NCBI GenBank assembly: GCA_950097015.1
Contig: CATNEN010000034.1
Span: 820,501 to 884,500 of the forward strand
From: Macrostomum hystrix
Lineage: Eukaryota; Platyhelminthes; Macrostomidae
Direction: 5' to 3'
Length of the DNA: 64,000 nt
The notes beneath the pieces were generated by a model that was given only the letters and a program-made list of their open reading frames with translations, did not search any database and was not told the origin of the DNA. Every line of letters starts with the position of its first letter. Position 1 is the first letter of the stretch. A program made the position numbers and the translations under genes. Shown one piece after another: positions 1 through 10,768 of the stretch.

Positions 1-50
1 TCCGCATCGTTGCCTAGCAACCAAAGCCCAGCTGTCCACAGAGAAGAACT

Positions 51-1134
51 ATGCCGTATCAGCTGCAGCCGTCACTGCTGCGGCTGCTGCTGCCGTTGCT
101 GCTTTTGGCATTGACTGATAGCCAGGCCGGCGCCATTGTGACCTCGGCCCCAGGTCAGATGAGTCTTTGCAGCGGCTCCAGTCGCTACCAGTGCGTACAG
201 TCCTGCTACGATAGCGGCCAGAGGCTGGTCACAATCAAGGACCTGGACACTAACAATCGGGTCAAGGCGTTCCTGCTGGGAAAGAGGGTCGACAAGGCCT
301 ACGTTGGCATGGACGACCAGGCGCGAGAGGGTGAGAGATTGAGGATCGGGAACAGCGATGGATGAGGATCGGGAACAGCGGTGGATGAGGATCGGGAACA
401 GCGGTGGATGAGGATCGGGAACAGCGGTGGATGAGGATTGGAATTAGGGGTAGATGAGGATTGGGAATTAAGGGTAGATGAGGATCGGGAATTTGGGGTA
501 GATGAGGATTGGGAACCGGGAAGGCAGATGAGGATTGGGAAAAGGGAGGGCAGATGAGGATTGGGAACAGGGAGGGCAGATGAGGATTGGGAACAGGGAG
601 GGCAGATGAGGATTGGGAACAGGGAGGGCAGATGAGGATTGGGAACAGGGAGGGCAGATGAGGATTGAGAACAGGGAGGGCAGATGAGGATTGGGAACAG
701 GGAGGGCAGATGAGGATTGGGAACAGGGAGGGCAGATGAGGATTGGGAACAGGGAGGGCAGATGAGGATTGGGAACAGGGAGGGCAGATGAGGATTGGGA
801 ACAGGGAGGGCAGATGAGGGTTGGGAACAGGGAGGGCAGATGAGGGCCAGCGGTAGAGCATGCACAGAAGCTGGTAGGCCCTAAATTCTGCTCCGCGGCA
901 CCCGCAGGCTACTTCCAGCGCACGGACGGCAGTGTCTACGTGAAGGACGATTTCAATAGGTGGGCCAGCGCCACAGGCGGTCCCGAGCAGCTAAACGAAG
1001 GTGACGACTGCGTGACCGTCGACAGCGATGGTAACTGGCGCGTTGAGTCCTGCAGCCTGCAGCTGCCATCGGTCTGTGAAGGTGAGCACATGTTCGCTTT
1101 TCCTTCCCTGAGATATAATAAAATGAATATATAG
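51..1134 (+). CDS. Secreted C-type-lectin-like protein, two exons
   Basis: Exons 51-330 and 908-1081 or 908-1134. The first donor is G|GTGAGA and the acceptor CCCGCAG|GC; the join restores a Gly codon. Residues 1 to about 27 form a Leu-rich signal peptide, so the product is probably secreted. The rest resembles a single C-type lectin domain: paired Cys early on, YVGMDD at the WIGL position, the FQRTDG strand, and then DDCV, GNW, SC and SVCE at the usual C-terminal cysteine spacing. The canonical EPN or QPD sugar-binding triplet is not visible, so calcium-dependent sugar binding is doubtful. Reading on past 1081 gives a stop at 1132-1134 and 168 aa; a possible donor (G|GTGAGC) at 1081/1082 would instead lead to an unseen exon. 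An AATAAA lies at 1117-1122. A splice acceptor (CCACAG) ends at 41, nine bases before the ATG. Ligand unknown. Confidence 0.8.
345..846. repeat. Minisatellite, about 23-26 bp unit, lectin intron 1
   Basis: Tandem copies around GATGAGGATTGGGAACAGGG. The first copies carry GCGGTGG and later copies GGGAGGGCA. The array fills nearly all of the 577-bp intron. Open frames on the minus strand here come only from the repeat. Confidence 0.95.
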
Positions 1135-2980
1135 AGAGAACCCAGCGATTTGCGAACGTGAGCACGCGAGGCAGCTCTGGTGAGTCAACTTCTTGCATTT
1201 TTTGCTTCTTTTAATTGTTTTCCGAACGAATCCACGCCAGCAAAGTAGAAATTTCAGGATTTTTAAGGCGCCTATCTGAACTACAAGTTTTGACAAGTAC
1301 TATAATTTCGGTCTGACTGTTGACACCAAGCGGCCTACTAAAGCCAGTAGTCTGTAACGATTAATAATGCTGCAGTACTGTTGAATTTTTCTAGCAAGAG
1401 AAAAACTGATTTCTTCTTGTAACGTAACCATTTTATTGTACTGATAAGTAGTTTATCTCGTAGTTAATGTGCATTTCTTTAGCTTTTTCCAACAAAGCTG
1501 TGAAAATGAGTATTCATTGATTAAATAAAACACGATATCAACACAAGACTATTTGTTTTGAATTCAAAATCATTTACTGAGAGGTAATTATACCATATAT
1601 CGAAAACGCAATGACACATTTTAATGGGCTCGACACAGTTCTAACCGATTTGGTAGATATTGGGAATAGACAGTCAGGGAAATCCAGGTTCAGGAAGCCG
1701 ATTAATCTGCAAGGGGAGGAAGAGCAGAAGGGGAGATGACAAGAAGGGGAGATGACAAGAAGGGGAGGAGAAGAAGCGGAGAGGAGAAGATGGGGAAATG
1801 AGAAGATGGGGAGATGCGAAGAAGGGGCAATGAGAAGAAGGGGAGAGGAGAAGGGGAGAGAAAATAGCAGTGGTTTTCCGATACGTTAGAAAAAGTGCGT
1901 AAAAAGCTTTTCTCAACACATGGCCCACCGTGCTTTAAAATTATAAAGCACGTAAAGTGCTTTAAAATTTACAGCTTCCATCCATCGACACTTGATTGTT
2001 TATTTGCCGGTTCGAGTTGTATGGGCTGCACTTGGCTGATGGAGATCTTTTGAGGGGAGGTTGGGTTATGGGGTGGCTGAAGGCTGAAGCGCGCAATAAA
2101 ACTATTCCAGTTTGGACTGGTTTTAGCAAACCTAACTCCCTCTCAACTGCCCTCCCTTCCTTTCACTCCTCACTCCCTTGACAAAATGTACATGCGCGTG
2201 CTAAACAACAGTTGGTGATGCCAATGAGGATTAAGAATATTTATTGAATTAGAAAATGTACGTCAGGACATTGTGTGAAAGCAAGTCTCTTAAGAAAATG
2301 CTAAAATAGCTGGTTATTTTACGTTGAAATATTTTGCCGGTTTGATCTGGATCGGAAAATGGAATCTCCCAATAGCCGTTTTTATCTTCCATCATCAACC
2401 AACAGTCAACACCATCCCATCCCATTCTCCCCCACTTATCGAGCTCTTGCATTATAAAGTAGCCAATGACGTTTTCTGTCTTAGAAACCCGATTTCTCCC
2501 CTTTTGGGGTGGATGCTCCGCTTGTCTCTAAAGCGCACAAATTGCTTAACCCTCACTGCTGACTCCCTCCCACTATTTCAAGGCATTTGAACTGGCATTG
2601 GGGTACATAGACTGGGCAGGAAGGCCTGGACAACCACCTCCTTCCGTTCTACGTACAAGAGAATCTACATATGTACACTGGAGGAGTGGGTTGTTCAACC
2701 TCGCTTTCGGCCTCTGCCCCTGCGCCCTTCAAAACAAGGTCCTCGCGATTTTATGTACGCTTTCTGTGTTGAGTGAGCCCCACCACCCCATTTCCGTCCT
2801 CCCAGTCTGCTGAACATTCAGCCACGGCAGTTTTTGTTCAGAAAATGCATAAAGAACGAAAATTGGATGGAGTTTATTACAGTCCGGAGCGAGTCGTGCT
2901 CGAATAGTTTTTTATCATTTGAACTTTAAATACTTAAACTTGAGTAGTTGAGAACCTGGTTATTTTCAATTTCAACTAAG
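1135..2980. other. Intergenic, no gene recognised
   Basis: I see no supported gene. The stretch holds an imperfect purine-rich tract (1738-1862), a short palindrome GTGCTTTA...TAAAGCAC (1930-1951), and moderately GC-rich unrecognised sequence at 2570-2830. A further lectin exon could be hidden here, but none is evident. Confidence 0.5.
1738..1862. repeat. Degenerate GAAGGGGAGATGA purine tract
   Basis: Imperfect short repeats built on AAGAAGGGGAGATGAC give an almost pure purine strand between the lectin and bestrophin genes. Confidence 0.8.
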
Positions 2981-5900
2981 ATGGCGATCAGCTATGCATC
3001 AAAGATCTACACCAAGGATCGCCTGTTCTTCCTTAAACTGCTGTTTCGTTGGACTGGCAGCGTCTGGGAAATGCTCTGGGTCGACTATATATTCTTTGTC
3101 CTGTCTTACGTCATCCTGGCGGTGATTTATCACCAAGTCCTGGCGAATCACGAGCACCGGATGATCACATTCGAGGCTGTGGTGCGCTGGCTTAGCAAGA
3201 TTCGCACCTCCGTGCCGTTATCTTTTATGCTCGGCTTCTTTGTGTCAACCGTGTTTAGTCGGTGAGTTGTGCTACGCTTAATTGTCTGGCTAATTGATCA
3301 GCTGACTTTAATCTAGGTTTTTTCGAGTTTAGATAAATAAATTGCAATTACGCTTTAGTTACATTGTTTTTAACTGTGTTTCGCACTCACTACACTCTGA
3401 GTTCTTAGTTCTGAGTTCTGACTTCTGTATTATAAAAAAATTTAACGTTTTTTTAATATATGGAATCTAAAAATACTTTTAGCTAGGGGTCTCAATCTTA
3501 ACAAAATTAGGCTGCCTTTTAAACTGAATGTTAATGTTACTTAACTGCCTTTCTGGCACCTCAGCTGCTTCTTTGCCACTTTTAAGGCCCCCGTTGCCTC
3601 TCTGGCACTTTCATGGCGTTTCTGGCACTTTCATGGCGCTTCTGACACTTTCATGGCGTTTCTGACACTTTCATGGCGTTTCTGGCACTTTCATGGCGCT
3701 TCTGACACTTTCATGGCGTTTCTGACACTTTCATGGCGTTTCTGACACTTTCATGGCGCTTCTGACACTTTCATGGCGCTTCTGACACTTTCATGGCGTT
3801 TCTGACACTTTCATGGCGTTTCTGACACTTTCAAGGCGTTTCTGACACTTTCATGGCGCTTCTGACACTTTCATGGCGCTTCTGACACTTTCATGGCGTT
3901 TCTGACACTTTCATGGCGCTTCTGACACTTTCATGGCGCTTCTGACACTTTCATGGCGTTTCTGACACTTTCATGGCGCTTCTGACACTTTCATGGCGTT
4001 TCTGACACTTTCATGGCGTTTCTGACACTTTCATGGCGTTTCTGACACTTTCATGGCGTTTCTGACACTTTCATGGCGTTTCTGACACTTTCATGGCGCT
4101 TCTGACACTTTCATGGCGTTTCTGACACTTTCATGGCGCTTCTGACACTTTCATGGCGTTTCTGACACTTTCATGACGTTTCTGACACTTTCATGGCGTT
4201 TCTGACACCTTATAGGGTCTCTGGCAACTACACTACTGTTGGGCACCTCCACCTGCCTTTCTGGCACCTCTATTGGCCTTTATCACACTTCCACTGCCTT
4301 TTTGGCACCTCACTGCCTTTCTGGCACCTCCACTGCCTTTCTGGCACCTCCACTGCCTTTCTGGCACCTCCACTGCCTTTCTGGCACATCCACTGCCTTT
4401 TTGGCACCTCCACTGCCTTTTTGGCACCTCCACTGCCTTTCTGGCACCTCCACTGCCTTTCTGGCACATCCACTGCCTTTCTGGCACCTCCACTGCCTTT
4501 CTGGCACATCCACTGCCTTTCTGGCACCTCCACTGCCTTTCTGGCACATCCACTGCCTTTCTGGCACCTCCACTGCCTTTCTGGCACATCCACTGCCTTT
4601 CTGGCACCTCCACTGCCTTTCTGGCACCTCCACTGCCTTTCTGGCACATCCACTGCCTTTCTGGCACCTCCACTGCCTTTCTGGCACCTCCACTGCCTTT
4701 CTGGCACCTCCACTGCCTTTCTGGCAACTCCACTGCCTTTTTGGCACCTCCACTGCCTTTTTGGCACCTCCACTGCCTTTCTGGCACCTCCACTGCCTTT
4801 CTGGCACATCCACTGCCTTTCTGGCACCTCCACTGCCTTTCTGGCACCTCCACTGCCTTTCTGGCACCTCCACTGCCTTTCTGGCAACTCCACTGCCTTT
4901 TTGGCACCTCCACTGCCTTTTTGGCACCTCCACTGCCTTTCTGGCACATCCACTGCCTTTCTGGCACCTCCACTGCCTTTCTGGCACCTCACTGCCTTTC
5001 TGGCACCTCCACTGCCTTTCTGGCACCTCCACTGCCTTTCTGGCACCTCCACTGCCTTTCTGGCACCTCCACTGCCTTTCTGGCACCTCCACTGCCTTTC
5101 TGGCACCTCCACTGCCTTTCTGGCAACTCCACTGCCTTTCTGGCAACTCCACTGCCTTTCTGGCAACTCCACTGCCTTTTTGGCACCTCACTGCCTTTTT
5201 GGCACCTCCACTGCCTTTCTGGCACCTCCACTGCCTTTCTGGCACCTCCACTGCCTTTCTGGCACCTCCACTGCCTTTCTGGCACCTCCACTGCCTTTCT
5301 GGCACCTCCACTGCCTTTCTGGCACCTCCACTGCCTTTCTGGCACCTCCACTGCCTTTCTGGCTCCTCACTGCTTTTTTGGCACCTCACTGCCTTTCTGG
5401 CACCTCCACTGCCTTTGTGGCACTTTCATGGCGTTTCTGGCACTTACACTCCCTATTGGGCACCCTCCATCTGCCTTTTTGGCCCTTCAAAGGCCTCTCA
5501 TCAGTGCCTACAAATAACATTACAACGGCCGCATCTATCTTTCCCTCGCAGCTGGTGGAGCATGTGTATGTCCATTCCGTGGCTGAGCAGCATGTCATTC
5601 TACACCCAGGCCCTGGTTGAGAGCACCCACCCTGTTAAAAGCGACATCGCTAGAAAAATTCGCATCACAATTCTACGCTACTTCAACCTGTCCTGGATAC
5701 TAATGATGGCGACAATATCGCTGCAAGTCAAGGATAGATTCGGCTTCAACAAGCCGAAAAAACCTAAGAAGGCTGTGGCAGCCGACGCCACCGCAGCCGG
5801 GGATGACGAATCAACAGACACCGGCAAGAATGAAAAGAAGGCCGCATTTGAGCTGACTTGGCGAGAGAGGCTGCAACTAATCAATTCGGATGAGAAGGTA

Positions 5901-8900
5901 CAGAAGCACTTTGGCAGGCTCGTCACTGACGAGGAGGTCGCGACATTCGCCAGATCGGCCGAGCTGTCCCAGAGCACCGATCTCACTTACAGTCCTGAGT
6001 ACTGGCTGCCACTCACCTGGGCTACTCGACTCATGAGGCGCGCCAGGACTTTAGGTAACTGGCGGTACACAATGGGAACGTAAAGAGGAGAGTGGGAATA
6101 GTGAGGGGAATAATAATAGTACGAGTAATACTAGTATTATTATTACTGTTTTACAGTCCATGGACTGGGGGGACGCCACACTCAATTACGAGAACCAAAG
6201 CTAATGCTGGTACCCATTTAATAGCTGGCTGAACTGAAGCAATCCAGAGTTAAGTATCTTGCTAAAGGACACAAATTGCTCTAGTGATGTCGGGTATCGA
6301 ACCCTTGACCTTAAAGTCATAGGTCAGGCGCAGAAAACACAAGGCTACAATAGTAGGGGATATATGAGAGGGGATTGGGAAGAGCGTGGAGTGGGGATAA
6401 GAGTGGGGAAGAGTGGGGATAAGAGAGAGGAAGAGTGGGGATAAGAGAGGGGAAGAGTGGGGATAAGAGAGGGGAAGAGTGGGGATAAGAGAGGGGAAGA
6501 GTGGGGATAAGAGAGGGGAAGAGTGGGGATAAGAGAGGGGAAGAGTGGGGATAAGAGAGGGGAAGAGTGGGGAAAAGAGAGGGGAAGAGTGGGGATAAGA
6601 GAGGGGAAGAGTGGGGAAAAGAGAGGGGAAGAGTGGGGATAAGAGAGGGGAAGAGTGGGGATAAGAGAGGGGAAGAGTGGGGATAAGAGAGGGGAAGAGT
6701 GGGGAAAAGAGAGGGGAAGAGTGGGGATAAGAGAGGGGAAGAGTGGGGATAAGAGAGCGGAAGAGTGGGGATAAGAGAGGGGAAGAGTGGGGATAAGAGA
6801 GGGGAAGAGTGGGGATAAGAGAGGGGAAGAGTGGGGATAAGAGAGGGGAAGAGTGGGGAAAAGAGAGGGGAAGAGTGGGGATAAGAGAGGGGAAGAGTGG
6901 GGATAAGAGAGGGGAAGAGTGGGGGATAAGAGAGAGGAAGAGTGGGGATAAGAGAGGGGAAGATTGGGGATAAGAGAGGGGAAGATTGGGATAAGAGAGC
7001 GGAAGAGTGGGGAAAAGAGAGGGGAAGAGTGGGGATAAGAGAGAGGAAGAGTGGGGATAAGAGAGGGGAAGAGTGGGGATAAGAGAGGGGAAGAGTGGGG
7101 ATAAGAGAGGGGAAGAGTGGGGATAAGAGAGGGGAAGAGTGGGGAAAAGAGAGGGGAAGAGTGGGGATAAGAGAGGGGAAGAGTGGGGATAAGAGAGAGG
7201 AAGAGTGGGGATAAGAGAGGGGAAGAGTGGGGATAAGAGAGGGGAAGAGTGGGGATAAGAGAGGGGAAGAGTGGGGATAAGAGAGGGGAAGAGTGGGGAT
7301 AAGAGAGGGGAAGAGTGGGGAAAAGAGAGGGGAAGAGTGGGGATAAGAGAGGGGAAGAGTGGGGAAAAGAGAGGGGAAGAGTGGGGATAAGAGAGGGGAA
7401 AAGAGAGGGGAAGAGTGGGGATAAGAGAGGGGAAGAGTGGGGAAAAGAGAGGGGAAGAGTGGGGATAAGAGAGGGGAAGAGTGGGGATAAGAGAGGGGAA
7501 GAGTGGGGAAAAGAGAGGGGAAGAGTGGGGATAAGAGAGCGGAAGAGTGGGATAAGAGAGCGGAAGAGTGGGATAAGAGAGCGGAAGAGTGGGAACCGAG
7601 ATGTTAATGCATATAGACTACTCAGTAGATGCGGCAAGTTTTCTAAGTGCTCAACCTATTCTCACACCCTTCCAGGCCTCATAGCCGAAGAGCGAGAACT
7701 GCTATTTCTGGTTGAGATGACCAACAAATTCAGAGGCGACCTCGGCACGGTGTGGTCCTACAGCGAGTTCAACGTGCCGCTGGTGTACACCCAGGTGGCT
7801 GTGGCTGCAGTATACCTGTTCCTGTTCTCAACTCTGCTATCAACTCAGATGACCCGTGCGGAGATGGTGCCCCAGATGACCATGACCCCAGCGGCGGCCG
7901 TTTCTATGACCAATCAAACCCGCCGCCCACTCAGTAATCTGATGGAGACAGTGCTTGGAGTGGAACTGCTGTCCTACTTCCCTGTGCTAGGCTCCTTGGA
8001 GTTCATTTTTTACCTGGGTGAGAACTAGGAAAATAAGGACTTGATTTTTTTAATTCCTAATGGGTATTTTCACAAAATAGGATTACAAAAATGAGGCTAA
8101 TAACCAGGGGAACTTAAATTACCGCCTAAGATTGAAATTTTTATGTGAGTTTTAGATACGCTCGCATTAAATGAAGAGTTAGGATTAGAATCTGGGATTG
8201 AGATTTGAGATTGGGGTTTTGAAATTAGTATCTAAGATCGGATCTGTGATTCGGCCATGAAATTGGGTATTTAGGATTGGGATTTCGAGTTTAGAAGATA
8301 CTATTCTGAGATTCGAATCTTAGATAGGGATTTTCAGATTGGGATTTGCGATTGGAGTTTTGAGATTGTGATCTCAAATGTGAGGTTGCGATTAGGATTT
8401 TAAATTGTAAAATAAGATTGGGATCCGCAATTGGTATCTGAAATGTAAAATTTCGTTATACAATTTCGATTCGTGATTTGGCATCCAAATCCACTCTCGG
8501 CCTTCTCAGGCTGGTTCAAGATCGGCATCATGCTGCTCAACCCCCTGGGCAAGGACCGGGCAGACCTGCCCCTCTCCGACATTCTCAACTCAAACCTGAA
8601 GTCCTCAGTGAAGCTAGGCGGTGCGGAGGACAGCCTCTTCCCGCCCGGCCTCACGGACAATGGCGAGCCAGCCGAGCAGCAGGTGGCCCTTCTCCTGCGC
8701 TCTTTTGACTTCAGCCAGGTGCACGCGCACGATAATTTCACGCCGGCGGAGGAGGTCGAAGCCCACCTGCACAAGCACCTGCTGCGCCGCCTGCAGGGCA
8801 CAGGTAAGGAGATTGTGAACACTCTCGACTTTCTGCAGTTGCGCAACGCCGGACGAAAGAAGGCGGGCGCCAAGGCAGCTGCGGCCGCCATCGCGACAAA

Positions 8901-9171
8901 GTCGGCCCCGAAGAAGTCGGCCTCCGGCAGCGACCTGCTGGACAAAAGCGGCCCGGCGGGCTCCGGTGCTACAGGCGCCGGTGCTACAGCCGCGGCTCTG
9001 GTCGCTTCGCCGTCAATCGAATCGCTGACGTCTCTGGAGGTCGAGGCGATGCGGGCCAGTGTGCTGGCAACAATGCGGCCGCGCCACGAGAGCATGCCGC
9101 TGATCGGTCTTAAGGATGGCGGCGGTGGCGACAGCGAGTTGGGCGGCCTGGGAGCAGAGGAGCGGGTTTAG
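2981..9171 (+). CDS. BEST: Bestrophin-family anion channel, four exons
   Basis: Exons 2981-3261, 5552-6054, 7676-8017 and 8510-9171 join in frame to 595 codons. All introns are GT/AG; the joins rebuild Arg94, then Gly at exons 2/3 and Gly376. Bestrophins are pentameric calcium-gated chloride channels of the plasma membrane. The N-terminus (MAISYASKI) matches the family start. The pore-neck region reads PLSFMLGFF and runs into SRWW with a following IPWL, as in the human SFVLGFY...TRWW...LPWP. FNVPLVYTQV and FIFYLGWFK match the later helices. At the Ca2+ clasp, the equivalents of human N296, D301 and D304 are kept (N386, D391, D394), but Q293 is Met383 and E300/D302/D303 are Lys/Arg/Ala. A Lys/Ala/Asp-rich insert of about 50 residues follows KDRFGF in exon 2. 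The tail is Ala/Gly-rich. The family call is firm; gating properties are inferred. Confidence 0.93.
3597..4209. repeat. 20-bp minisatellite A, bestrophin intron 1
   Basis: About 30 copies of TCTGACACTTTCATGGCGTT, varying mainly GTT/GCT at the end and GG/GA in the first copies. It sits in intron 1, just upstream of a related array. Confidence 0.97.
4245..5427. repeat. 20-bp minisatellite B, bestrophin intron 1
   Basis: Roughly 58 copies of TCTGGCACCTCCACTGCCTT with variants CATC, AACTC and TTTTTGG, plus a few copies missing one or two bases. The consensus matches array A at 14 of 20 positions. Because of the 20-bp period, long open frames appear on both strands; none looks like a gene. Confidence 0.97.
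6151..6352 (-). mobile_element. Degenerate tRNA-derived SINE copy, bestrophin intron 2
   Basis: Read on the minus strand it has a diverged tRNA-like head with a B-box-like GGTTCGATACCC, then TCCTTTAGCAAGATACTTAA, and ends at GTCCATGGACTGTA. The same order of motifs occurs in the copies at 20.8 and 57.4 kb, but this one is more diverged and lacks their far tail. Confidence 0.8.
6356..7592. repeat. 20-bp purine minisatellite, bestrophin intron 2
   Basis: About 60 copies of GAGGGGAAGAGTGGGGATAA, almost pure purine apart from two T per unit. G4 runs recur every 6 or 8 bases. It abuts the SINE copy upstream and ends about 80 bp before exon 3. The 430-aa minus-strand frame is a repeat artefact. 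Confidence 0.97.
8163..8470. repeat. Degenerate GATTGGGATTT repeats, bestrophin intron 3
   Basis: Loose repeats of GATTGGGATTTGAGATT with much variation fill most of the 492-bp intron 3. It looks like an old, decayed minisatellite. Confidence 0.75.
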
Positions 9172-10768
9172 AGGCTGTGGGGATTTCTTTGAAACTGTTG
9201 ACTAGGTTAAGCAGTTTCTGTATTTCTTAGAATCTCAGATACAAATACAAAATTACCTAAAAAAACTGTTTCTTATAAACAGTTTAAGAGCAAACTTCTT
9301 TTTTAAAGAACATTTCTAAGAAAGCTTAAAAAAAATTTGAGAAGTCATGTGGCAGATTCTTAGAAATATGATTTGTTGGTTTCAACACAATTTTTATTCT
9401 GTTTCTCTCGAGAAACGGTATTTCTCGGGACCGTTTCTCGAGAGGGGGTCATTGCCTATGTAAAACGGTTTGCGAGTTTGATCCTAGCACACTCCGTTTA
9501 TACTGACCGCTGCACACCATTTGAATATTAACAGTGCTACTTGTATGTGTTAATTTGGTTACTAAAAGTAGTATATTCGTTTGCTTACATGAAATTGTTA
9601 AACAATTCTTTTTTTAGGTTTAAACGTGTATCAAACAAATTTTTATATTCGTAGTTATATGCCTTTTATTGTAACTAAGTTTTCTATTCTTTTTATTAAC
9701 TGATTATATTGTCGCAGTAATGTAATGTATAATGGACTGAAGAAAATTGTTAGCTCGTACGTTGTGTAAATTCGCTCTAAGCCAGCATTACTGCCAACAA
9801 ACAAATAGATATTAGTAGTAAAAAAGTTGAATATAATTTATTTTCTGTGCTACCAATATTTGTCTGTCGCTAACTTTTATTACAGCTTCAAGTGCAATCT
9901 GTGTTTCTGCCCTTGTTATAACGATATATGGTCGCCTAATACGATCATCAATGCGCTTTTTAATAACATAACTATTGTCTAAACTTCAAATGCAGGTAAA
10001 AATGCTATAAACTTATATGTCTTATACAGGTTTTTGTCTTCTGAAAGGACTGATTTACTTACAATTCCGTGGCATCTGGTTCGTTTTCAACAATCACGCG
10101 ATGGTGATTTTCAGGCTACTAAAGGTGAATACCCTTAGTGATAATTGATTTAAACAAAACACGAAAATTGAAACTCTATTCGAATAATTTGATAGAAAAA
10201 GCAGTGCACATTTTTTATTACGTTTAATTAGAGTGAGTAAGAGCAAGGACACACACAGTCTGTTTAATTGCACATTAAAAAGCTGCATTATGTTAAAATA
10301 TGTTAAAGAGCCAAGTAGTAGTAGTAGTAATCGTAGTTTGCCGCTAATTTGAATTAGGAAATTTCTAGTAAACACAGACAGTTTTGAAAAAATATAAATG
10401 AAAACTTTTTTGCCTGGAGCGAAACAGTTCACTATGTGATAAAATGTGCAAATTTAGTACTCTAAAGTAGCGACAGCTGCGCAAGGGCCGATAAAAGCAA
10501 TGTAGAATCGTTAAATAGACATGTCTGCACACCTAGGAGCTCAGAGATAATATGCCAAGGACACGCAAAGGTGAATGCAGCAGTATCTTACTGCAAAAAA
10601 TCCATTGAAAAGACAGGAAACTAGCTAGAGCAATAGATTGGTGACTATAAAAGTGAATAGAAGCATTGCAAATAAAGTCACTGTCATTTTAGCTCGTATT
10701 AGAAGAAACGACATCTCGACTAGAAGAAACTCTGCGAACAAGTCTAGTTTCAGGCCATTGCGGGTGTG
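9172..10768. other. Convergent intergenic spacer, AT-rich
   Basis: The bestrophin (+) and desaturase (-) genes end towards each other here. Probable 3' UTRs lie within it. There is a perfect 14-bp inverted repeat at 9405-9444. No further gene is seen. Confidence 0.6.
9405..9444. repeat. Perfect inverted repeat CTCTCGAGAAACGG
   Basis: Arms 9405-9418 and 9431-9444 are exact reverse complements around a 12-base loop that itself contains TTTCTCGGGA. It lies about 240 bases past the bestrophin stop and could form a hairpin in the 3' UTR, or be a transposon remnant. Confidence 0.85.

Noticed and set aside
4193-6083. Open frames of 360-614 aa over bestrophin intron 1
   Set aside because: They read through the 20-bp array in several frames on both strands; only the part from 5552 on is a true exon, entered by splicing.
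8804-8838. Possible 35-bp intron in bestrophin exon 4 (GTAAGG to TGCAG)
   Set aside because: It is too short for a normal intron and its removal would shift the frame; the open frame to the stop at 9171 is uninterrupted.
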